DNA of 64,000 nucleotides, taken from positions 1-64,000 of the forward strand of contig JAFZKN010000021.1 in assembly GCA_017553635.1 (NCBI GenBank), read 5' to 3'. The DNA comes from Treponema sp. GTDB lineage: Bacteria; Spirochaetota; Spirochaetia; Treponematales; Treponemataceae. Positions 58,874-64,000 of this stretch are shown here, piece by piece. Made by a program: the position numbers and the translations under genes. Within the stretch, counting starts at the first letter, position 1. The number at the start of each line of letters is the position of its first letter. Below the pieces are notes generated by a model. It was not told the origin of the DNA. It searched no databases and saw only the letters and a program-made list of their open reading frames with translations.

Positions 58874-59034
58874 TGTCGTTTATAAAAGAGAGGGTAAAAA
58901 CGGAGAGAGTGAATTTTTTATAAACGGCATTTTACTGCATATTACCGAATTTTACACATACGGCATTATGGACATTCAGAGGGTAAAATTATAAAATAAG
59001 AGATGAAAAGGAGATTTCATCTCTTATTTTTTTT
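58874..59034 (+). ncRNA. Candidate sigma-54-dependent structured small RNA, about 160 nt
   Basis: Sequence between the sigma-54 promoter and a strong terminator holds no plausible coding frame. It begins with a 13-bp hairpin (58875-58887 pairing with 58916-58928, one G-U pair). GAGGGTAAAA occurs twice (around 58890 and 58978) and ACGGCATT twice (58924 and 58969), with TTTTAC segments complementary to GTAAAA. The terminator loop is AGGAGA, a Shine-Dalgarno-like sequence. All these point to a folded regulatory RNA. Expression, targets and family are unknown; I recognise no known sRNA. Confidence 0.6.
58994..59034 (+). terminator. Strong rho-independent terminator of the small RNA
   Basis: Perfect 15-bp stem (58994-59008 and 59015-59029), loop AGGAGA, T run to 59034. 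The deacetylase gene begins only 21 bases later and must be transcribed by read-through or another promoter. Confidence 0.9.
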
Positions 59035-59054
59035 AAAGGCGTGGGGTATGTGTT

Positions 59055-60278
59055 TTGAGTGTTAAAAAGGGTTCCTCCAGAAAATCAGGTTCGGGAAAAA
59101 ACGTATATTCAAAACATCGCCGTACCGCAAGAAAAAGCGGACTTATCAAAAGAAAATCAATTAAACCAAAAGTAAAGCTCGATACAGACAGGGTAGTAAA
59201 GCTCTGCGTGATTATCGTTGTGTTCTGTTCACTTTTAATTCTGGGAGTACTTTTTATTCCGGACGGACAGCTTGAAAACGTAAAGGAAAAAACTCCCGTA
59301 ACAAAAGAAAAATCTCAGGACGGAAAAGAAAGCGTTTCAAAAAAGCCGCGTAAGAATGATAATGATGATAAAGGTGGAACTGACTCAAGCGACCAAAGAA
59401 AATCTGAAGATAAAAAAAGAAATGATGCGGACAAAAATAAAAAAGATCAGAATGAAACTCCTGTAGTAATAAAACCTGTCGATGATAAAGCGTCTGATAA
59501 AAAAGATGAATCTAAAGAAGAAAAACCGAAGGATGAAAAACCTCAAGATACAAAACAGCCTGAAAAAAAAGATGAGTTTTCTGATATTCCGAATGCAGTA
59601 AATAATGCGCAGATTGTTTTTGTATTTGATGACGGCGGACAGAATCTTTCTCATCTTGATAAATTTTTAAAGCTTCCTTTCCCGGTGACGATTGCAGTTT
59701 TACCTGGATTAAAATATTCAAAAGAGTCTGCTGCAAAAATAAGGGCTTCTGGAAAAGAGCTTATCCTTCATCAGCCGATGCAGGCAGTAAATGCTTCTGT
59801 AAATCCAGGACCTGGGGCTATAAAGCCTGAGATGACGGATGATGAAGTTATTTCGACACTGTTCCGCAATGTAGAAGAAATCGGGCCTGTTGCCGGAATG
59901 AACAATCATGAAGGTTCTGCAATTACAGCAGACCAGCACAAGATGGAAGTGATTTTAAAATTTGCAAGTGAAAACGGAATTTACTTTCTTGATTCAAGAA
60001 CTAATAAAGATACTCAGGTTCCGTTTGTAAGTAAGGCACTTGGTTTTTCTTATTATGAAAGAAACGGACTTTTTCTTGACAACGAAAAGACAAGAGAAAA
60101 TGCCCTTAAAGAAATGAAAAAAAATATAGAAAAGGCAAACAGAGACGGTGTTGTAATTATGATTGGCCATGTATGGTCTGCAGATTTTTTACCGCAGCTT
60201 TTACAGGATGCTTATCCGGTTTTAAAGCAGAAGGGTTATGTAATAAAAACTGTTTCTGAATGCCGTGGAAAAAAATAA
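59055..60278 (+). CDS. Divergent polysaccharide deacetylase (YibQ-type)
   Basis: 407 aa, apparently starting at TTG (59055, GTGGGG upstream). Basic N-terminus (about 1-50), one membrane helix (VVKLCVIIVVFCSLLILGVLFI), a long Lys/Asp/Glu linker (about 75-185), then a NodB-like domain: IVFVFDDGGQNLSHLDKFLKLPFPVTIAVLPG, ELILHQPMQAVN, GMNNHEGSAIT, GIYFLDSRTNK, VIMIGHVWSA. This is the divergent polysaccharide deacetylase family (DUF610/YibQ), expected to act on cell-wall glycans outside the cytoplasmic membrane. Next to tsaD, as I recall in T. pallidum. Confidence 0.85.
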   Translation: MSVKKGSSRKSGSGKNVYSKHRRTARKSGLIKRKSIKPKVKLDTDRVVKLCVIIVVFCSLLILGVLFIPDGQLENVKEKTPVTKEKSQDGKESVSKKPRKNDNDDKGGTDSSDQRKSEDKKRNDADKNKKDQNETPVVIKPVDDKASDKKDESKEEKPKDEKPQDTKQPEKKDEFSDIPNAVNNAQIVFVFDDGGQNLSHLDKFLKLPFPVTIAVLPGLKYSKESAAKIRASGKELILHQPMQAVNASVNPGPGAIKPEMTDDEVISTLFRNVEEIGPVAGMNNHEGSAITADQHKMEVILKFASENGIYFLDSRTNKDTQVPFVSKALGFSYYERNGLFLDNEKTRENALKEMKKNIEKANRDGVVIMIGHVWSADFLPQLLQDAYPVLKQKGYVIKTVSECRGKK

Positions 60279-60308
60279 AAGAAAGTAGCAGGAAAGAAGA
60301 GGATAGTA

Positions 60309-61334
60309 ATGAAAGTTTTAGGTATTGAATCAAGCTGCGATGAAACAGCCTGCGCAATAGTAGAAGACGGAAAGACAATTTTAAGCAATGTTGTCGCAAC
60401 ACAAATTCCTTTTCACAGAATATATAAGGGTGTAGTTCCAGAAATCGCAAGCAGAAAACATGTCGAGTGGATTTTACCTGTCGTTAAGCAGGCTTTAAAA
60501 GAAGCAGATTTAACTTTAGATGATATCGATGCAGTAGCTTCGACAAACAGACCTGGGCTTATGGGTTCTTTACTTGTAGGCCTTACCTTTGGAAAAACAC
60601 TTGCATGGTCAACAGGGAAACCTTTTATCGCAGTAAACCACATGCTCGGACATCTTTATGCAGCCCACCTTGTAAACGACATTGAATATCCTTATATCGG
60701 GCTTTTAGTTTCGGGCGGCCATTCGATAATCTGTAAAGTCCAGGGCTTTGATGATATAGAAGTTTTGGGAACGACTGTAGATGATTCTGTTGGCGAAGCC
60801 TTTGATAAGGTTGCAAAATTTTACGGGCTCGGATACCCGGGGGGCGTAATAATTGACGGCCTTGCAAAAAAGGGAAACGCCGCCGCCGCAGACTTTCCGA
60901 TGCCTAAGCTTGACGGAAAGGAGCACAGATACGATGTTTCTTTTTCCGGTCTTAAAACCGCCGTCATTCACCAGTGCGACATGTTCTGGAATAAAGATTT
61001 TGAAAAGACAAATGAAAACATGTGTGCTGCCTTTCAGGAGACGGCGTGCAGGACAATATCTTCAAGGCTTTTCAGGGCGGTAGATGATACCGGACTTAAA
61101 ACTGTTGTAGCCGGCGGCGGCGTTGCGGCTAATTCACGGTTGCGTGAGCTTCTTGCAGAACGCAGTGACGTTAAATGTATTTTTCCGCCTTTAAAACTTT
61201 GCGGGGATAACGGTGCAATGATTGCAGGAGTTGCGTATCACTTTTTAAAGAGGGGTGACAGAAGCTCGATTGATACGACAGCCTGTGCAAGAATTCCACA
61301 GTTTAAAAAAGGCCTGCTGCGCGGAAAAAAATAA
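60309..61334 (+). CDS. tsaD: tRNA N6-adenosine threonylcarbamoyltransferase
   Basis: 341-aa Kae1/Qri7 (formerly gcp) family enzyme that transfers threonylcarbamoyl to A37 of ANN-decoding tRNAs, with TsaB and TsaE. MKVLGIESSCDETACAIVEDG start, metal ligands H111 and H115 (HMLGHLYAAH), LLVSGGHSIICKV, GEAFDKVAKFYGLGYPGG, VVAGGGVAANSRLRE and CGDNGAMIAGVAY. AAGAAGAGGA lies upstream of the ATG. Confidence 0.96.
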   Translation: MKVLGIESSCDETACAIVEDGKTILSNVVATQIPFHRIYKGVVPEIASRKHVEWILPVVKQALKEADLTLDDIDAVASTNRPGLMGSLLVGLTFGKTLAWSTGKPFIAVNHMLGHLYAAHLVNDIEYPYIGLLVSGGHSIICKVQGFDDIEVLGTTVDDSVGEAFDKVAKFYGLGYPGGVIIDGLAKKGNAAAADFPMPKLDGKEHRYDVSFSGLKTAVIHQCDMFWNKDFEKTNENMCAAFQETACRTISSRLFRAVDDTGLKTVVAGGGVAANSRLRELLAERSDVKCIFPPLKLCGDNGAMIAGVAYHFLKRGDRSSIDTTACARIPQFKKGLLRGKK

Positions 61335-61363
61335 TTGACATTATTTAAGGAATTGTTTATATT
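61335..61363 (+). promoter_or_regulatory. Promoter of the tyrosine leader-aroF-tyrA operon
   Basis: Consensus -35 TTGACA (61335-61340), 17-nt spacer, -10 TATATT (61358-61363). Transcription should begin at or next to the A of the leader-peptide ATG (61370). Confidence 0.8.
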
Positions 61364-61369
61364 CAATCT

Positions 61370-61438
61370 ATGATTAAGACAATATGGGCATATTATTATT
61401 ACTATTATTCTCACAAAAGCGTAGCAGAGTGCCTGTAA
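61370..61438 (+). CDS. Tyrosine-rich leader peptide of an attenuator
   Basis: 22-codon frame that starts MIKTIWA, continues with six Tyr codons in a row (residues 8-13, 61391-61408) and ends SHKSVAECL. It lies between a consensus promoter and a terminator, ahead of DAHP synthase and prephenate dehydrogenase. Such a run is the hallmark of attenuation leader peptides (as in trpL, hisL, pheL); here it would measure charged tRNA-Tyr. There is no Shine-Dalgarno and the ATG lies at the predicted transcription start, so it would be translated as a leaderless message. Confidence 0.88.
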   Translation: MIKTIWAYYYYYYSHKSVAECL

Positions 61439-61482
61439 TATTTGTTTTGATAAATTACAATTGTAAATTACAAGGAACTCTG
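61425..61482 (+). promoter_or_regulatory. Antiterminator pairing of the tyrosine attenuator
   Basis: CAGAGT (61425-61430, in the last codons of the leader peptide) is complementary to ACTCTG (61477-61482), which includes the descending side of the terminator arm. A ribosome stalled at the Tyr codons leaves CAGAGT free to pair and open the terminator; one that reaches the stop codon covers it. TTACAATTGTAA (61454-61465) between them is a perfect palindrome. Confidence 0.65.
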
Positions 61483-61502
61483 TAAAGGGTTCCTTTTTTT
61501 TT
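61472..61502 (+). terminator. Attenuator terminator
   Basis: Stem AAGGAAC/GTTCCTT (61472-61478, 61489-61495), extendable by T-G and C-G pairs, followed by nine T, 27 bases before the aroF ATG. Confidence 0.9.
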
Positions 61503-61528
61503 GCTTTGGAAAAAAGGAAGGTACAGAT

Positions 61529-62560
61529 ATGATTATTATTCTTAAAAAGAATGCAGAAGAAAAAAAAGTAGAAGAGTTCATCGAGAGCTGGAAAAAACGG
61601 GGTTATGGAATTCATCTTTCGAAAGGTGAAAACACAACCATCGTTGGAATCTTAGGTGATACTTCTGCGCTTGATGCTAATGCAATATGCGCAAATGAAG
61701 TTGTTGATGTTGTTCAGCGTGTATCTGCTCCATACAAAATGGCAAGCAGAAAATTTCATCCGGAAGATACAGTCGTTTCTGTAGGCGCTGGTCAGGAAGG
61801 GGTAAAATCAAGTACTTTCGGTAAAAAGTCAATCGGAATAATTGCAGGCCCGTGCTCTGTAGAAACAGAAGAACAGGTTGTAGCAATTGCAAAGGCTGTT
61901 AAAAAAGCAGGTGCAAGATTTTTACGCGGCGGAGCTTTTAAACCTAGAACAAGCCCTTATTCTTTCCAGGGACTTGGAAAAAAGGGACTTGATTTTCTTG
62001 TTACTGCAAAAAAAGAAACTGGTCTTCCAATCGTAACAGAATTGATGGACATAAGACAGTTAAAATATTTTGAAGACGTAGATTTGATTCAGATTGGTGC
62101 ACGCAATATGCAGAACTTTGATCTTTTAAAGGAAATGGGAAAAGTTAAAAAGCCTATTCTTTTAAAACGCGGAATGAGTGCAACTGTAAAAGAACTTTTG
62201 ATGAGTGCAGAATACATTATGGCTTCTGGAAATGAAAATGTAATTCTTTGCGAACGCGGAATAAGAACGTTTGATAATTATACAAGAAACTGTATGGACA
62301 TAAGCATTATTCCATACTTAAAAAAAGAAAGTCATCTTCCAATCATCATTGACCCGAGCCACGCATCAGGTCTTCGCTGGATGGTTCCGACACTTGCAAA
62401 GGCTGCAGTAGCTGCCGGAGCAGACGGACTTATTATCGAAGTTCACAACAATCCTGAAAAAGCTTTGTGCGACGGTGAACAGAGTTTAAGACCGGAAGAG
62501 TTTGCAGATTTGATGAAGATTCTTCCTCAGTATGCTTCTCTTGAAGGAAGAACATGCTAA
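61529..62560 (+). CDS. aroF: DAHP synthase, type I-beta with ferredoxin-like domain
   Basis: 343-aa 3-deoxy-D-arabino-heptulosonate 7-phosphate synthase, first step of the shikimate pathway, joining phosphoenolpyruvate and erythrose 4-phosphate. Residues 1-70 (MIIILKKNAEEKKVEEFIESW..VDVVQRVSAPYKMAS) form the ferredoxin-like regulatory domain, as in the Thermotoga maritima enzyme, where it gives feedback inhibition by tyrosine. The barrel (about 95-340) has IAGPCSVETEEQ, FLRGGAFKPRTSPYSFQGLG, QIGARNMQNFDLL, LKRGMSATVKELL, ILCERGIRTF and IIDPSHASG. AAGGAAGG lies upstream. With the Tyr leader it is probably controlled by tyrosine at both RNA and protein level. Confidence 0.94.
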   Translation: MIIILKKNAEEKKVEEFIESWKKRGYGIHLSKGENTTIVGILGDTSALDANAICANEVVDVVQRVSAPYKMASRKFHPEDTVVSVGAGQEGVKSSTFGKKSIGIIAGPCSVETEEQVVAIAKAVKKAGARFLRGGAFKPRTSPYSFQGLGKKGLDFLVTAKKETGLPIVTELMDIRQLKYFEDVDLIQIGARNMQNFDLLKEMGKVKKPILLKRGMSATVKELLMSAEYIMASGNENVILCERGIRTFDNYTRNCMDISIIPYLKKESHLPIIIDPSHASGLRWMVPTLAKAAVAAGADGLIIEVHNNPEKALCDGEQSLRPEEFADLMKILPQYASLEGRTC

Positions 62561-62578
62561 AATAAGGCAGGGGTGCAG

Positions 62579-63520
62579 ATGAAAAAACTTACTGATATGA
62601 CATTCGGTTTTGTAGGGCTTGGTCTTATGGGCGGTTCAATTGCAAAGGCAATTAAACAGAAAGTCCTTTCTTCTGGTACAGAAGTTTTTAAAATAGGAGA
62701 GGGGCTCGACGGCCTTTCTCATGACCAGGTTAATGCAAAAATCTTTGCGATGGACATGAATCTTGATTCACTTAAAAACGCAAAGGAAGAGAACATCATT
62801 GACGAATGGTTTGCACCCCAGCAGACTGATGAAATGCTTGAAAAATGTGATTTTGTCTTTATCTGCCTTTATCCTAAAGCTACAGTCCGTTTTCTTGCTG
62901 AACATAAAAACGCCTTTAAATCGGATTCAATTGTAACAGACATTTCCGGAGTAAAAACACTTATTGCTCAGAAGGTTTTTGAAAGCTCATCAAGTCCTGT
63001 CCGCGATGACGTTGATTTTATTTTAGGTCATCCGATGGCAGGAAACGAAAAGGAAGGATATGGTGCTTCATGCGGAACTGTATTTGAAGGCCGGAATTAT
63101 ATTTTAATGCCGCATAAATCCAACCGCGAAGAAAACCTTGCTCTTATGCGTGAGCTTATTACAAAACTCGGAATTAAGCGCATTATCGAAACAGATTATA
63201 AAACCCACGATCATAAAATTGCATTTACAAGCCAGCTCTGTCATGTAATTGCTTCAAGCCTTGTAGACAGCGCAGAAGACGATAAAATTACAGCCTTTGG
63301 CGGCGGAAGCTACGAGGACTTAACACGCATTGCACTTATTAATGCTCCTTTGTGGACTGAGCTTTTTTTACTTAACAAAGAAGAGCTTGTTTCGATGATT
63401 AATTCATTTGAAAATTCTCTTTCGAAAATAAAGAACGCAATAGAAAGTGAAAATGCTTCTGAGTTAAATTCAATTTTAAAGGCTGTAAGGGAAAAACGAG
63501 CGGCAATGGCAAAGGTGTGA
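62579..63520 (+). CDS. tyrA: Prephenate dehydrogenase
   Basis: 313 aa. Rossmann NAD(P) site FGFVGLGLMGGSIAKAIK at residues 9-26, DFVFICLYPKATVRFLAEH, SIVTDISGVKT, FILGHPMAGNEKEGYGASC (the HPMAG catalytic-region histidine) and TDYKTHDHKIAFTSQLCHVIASSLV. It oxidatively decarboxylates prephenate to 4-hydroxyphenylpyruvate for tyrosine synthesis. An insert (SSGTEVFKIGEGLDG) follows the first helix. A GTG at 62573 is possible; AGGGG suits the ATG at 62579 about equally. Co-transcribed with aroF (18-base gap), which explains control of the operon by tyrosine. Confidence 0.92.
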   Translation: MKKLTDMTFGFVGLGLMGGSIAKAIKQKVLSSGTEVFKIGEGLDGLSHDQVNAKIFAMDMNLDSLKNAKEENIIDEWFAPQQTDEMLEKCDFVFICLYPKATVRFLAEHKNAFKSDSIVTDISGVKTLIAQKVFESSSSPVRDDVDFILGHPMAGNEKEGYGASCGTVFEGRNYILMPHKSNREENLALMRELITKLGIKRIIETDYKTHDHKIAFTSQLCHVIASSLVDSAEDDKITAFGGGSYEDLTRIALINAPLWTELFLLNKEELVSMINSFENSLSKIKNAIESENASELNSILKAVREKRAAMAKV

Positions 63521-63555
63521 TTTTAGCCTTTGTGTGCCATGCAGTCTTTTCGCGG

Positions 63556-63584
63556 TTGACTTAAACAACGGCGCGTAATAAAAT
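63556..63584 (+). promoter_or_regulatory. Promoter of apt
   Basis: -35 TTGACT (63556-63561), 17-nt spacer, -10 TAAAAT (63579-63584). The ATG at 63594 begins 9 nt later with no Shine-Dalgarno; the leader would be about 2-3 nt. Confidence 0.65.
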
Positions 63585-63593
63585 TATGTCATT

Positions 63594-64000
63594 ATGACAG
63601 ACTTAGAAATGCTTGACGGAGCTATCCGTCGTGTTCACGATTTTCCAAAACCTGGAATCCTTTTTTATGATATTACCGGTGTTTTTGTAAAGCCAGAAGC
63701 TTTTAAATTTGTTATCGATAAAATGGTAGAGCTTTACAAGGACGCAAAAATTGATGCAGTTGCTGCAGTTGAGTCACGCGGATTTTTGTTTGCCGCTCCA
63801 TTTGCAGAAAAACTCGGTCTTCCTCTTGTTTTAATAAGAAAAAAGGGTAAGCTTCCGGGCGATACTTATTCATGCAAATATGCCCTTGAATACGGTATGG
63901 CAGAAGTTGAAGTTCATAAATCTGATGTTGATAAAGGAAAGAATTATCTTGTAATAGATGACCTTATTGCTACAGGCGGAACTTTAGTTGCAGCACGCAA
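63594..64000 (+). CDS. apt: Adenine phosphoribosyltransferase, 3' end outside the window
   Basis: First 135 codons of a phosphoribosyltransferase that makes AMP from adenine and PRPP in purine salvage. It begins MTDLEMLDGAIRRVHDFPKPG, followed by GILFYDITGVFVKPEAF, AAVESRGFLFAAPFAEKLGLPLVLIRKKGKLPG (typical of Apt) and the PRPP motif YLVIDDLIATGGTLVAA at the window edge. Usual length is about 170-180 aa, so around 40 codons are missing. Confidence 0.93.
   Translation, partial: MTDLEMLDGAIRRVHDFPKPGILFYDITGVFVKPEAFKFVIDKMVELYKDAKIDAVAAVESRGFLFAAPFAEKLGLPLVLIRKKGKLPGDTYSCKYALEYGMAEVEVHKSDVDKGKNYLVIDDLIATGGTLVAAR

Noticed and set aside
58607..58885. 92-codon open frame in the AT-rich gap after the RNase gene
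   Set aside because: It has no ribosome-binding site, runs across the dyad array and the sigma-54 promoter, and its Lys/Ile/Asn-rich translation is what random AT-rich DNA gives.
61335..61528. T-box riboswitch before aroF
   Set aside because: A T-box was considered because of the terminator upstream of aromatic biosynthesis genes, but there is no T-box sequence or long specifier stem; the leader is under 160 nt and the Tyr codon run explains it.

Overview
The window reads as chromosomal DNA of a host-associated treponeme (phylum Spirochaetota). Evidence seen directly: an AT-rich genome, two tandem FlaA-type flagellar sheath genes, a reduced division cluster (mraZ-rsmH-ftsL-murF-ftsW-ftsQ-ftsA-ftsZ, without ftsI, mraY, murD, murG or murC), and a flgB-flgC-fliE-fliF-fliG-fliH-fliI-fliJ motor cluster. 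The division-dprA-topA-xer-flagellar order resembles that of Treponema pallidum, with hslVU added. A circularly permuted family 3 beta-glucosidase, a type otherwise known from rumen bacteria, suggests a gut or rumen species; that is inference.

Layout. 1-2 kb: a large unrecognised gene. 2.1-6.1 kb: hisC and a phosphodiesterase, then an nfeD-stomatin-DUF975 membrane operon on the other strand. 6.2-10.5 kb: accessory block (two acetyltransferases, a Gfo/Idh oxidoreductase, an AraC regulator, a methyltransferase, gene remnants). 10.7-13.5 kb: class II aldolase diverging from paired flaA genes. 13.6-14.8 kb: two unknown proteins. 15-23 kb: division and wall cluster with an MraZ operator. 23-31.5 kb: Xer recombinase, a duplicated TPR lipoprotein, dprA, topA, second Xer, hslVU. 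31.6-38.7 kb: flagellar basal body, motor and export genes. 38.8-41.3 kb: a TGS-domain nucleoside kinase, a zinc-ribbon protein and cytidine deaminase. 41.37-41.69 kb: a compact type I toxin-antitoxin locus. 41.8-50.5 kb: a YD-repeat exported protein, a DUF2007 protein, uvrA, lptD and a DUF4197 lipoprotein. 50.5-55.6 kb: GH3 enzyme, its divergent AraC regulator and an orphan sugar ABC ATPase. 55.7-58.6 kb: exported protein and an RNase II-family enzyme. 58.6-59.04 kb: a sigma-54-type promoter with an array of dyad sites and an apparent small RNA. 59-64 kb: polysaccharide deacetylase, tsaD, a tyrosine-attenuated aroF-tyrA operon, and the start of apt.

The most interesting material is non-coding: (1) a Tyr-codon leader peptide and attenuator before DAHP synthase; (2) a sigma-54 promoter, spaced TGTAT-N8-ATACA dyads and a structured RNA of about 160 nt with a strong terminator; (3) a holin-like type I toxin with a convergent antitoxin RNA, both transcripts starting with nearly the same leader; (4) a recurring arrangement in which a sigma-70 -10 box ends 6-9 nt before the start codon at ten transcription-unit heads, implying leaderless mRNAs. 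No rRNA, tRNA, CRISPR array or insertion sequence was seen.
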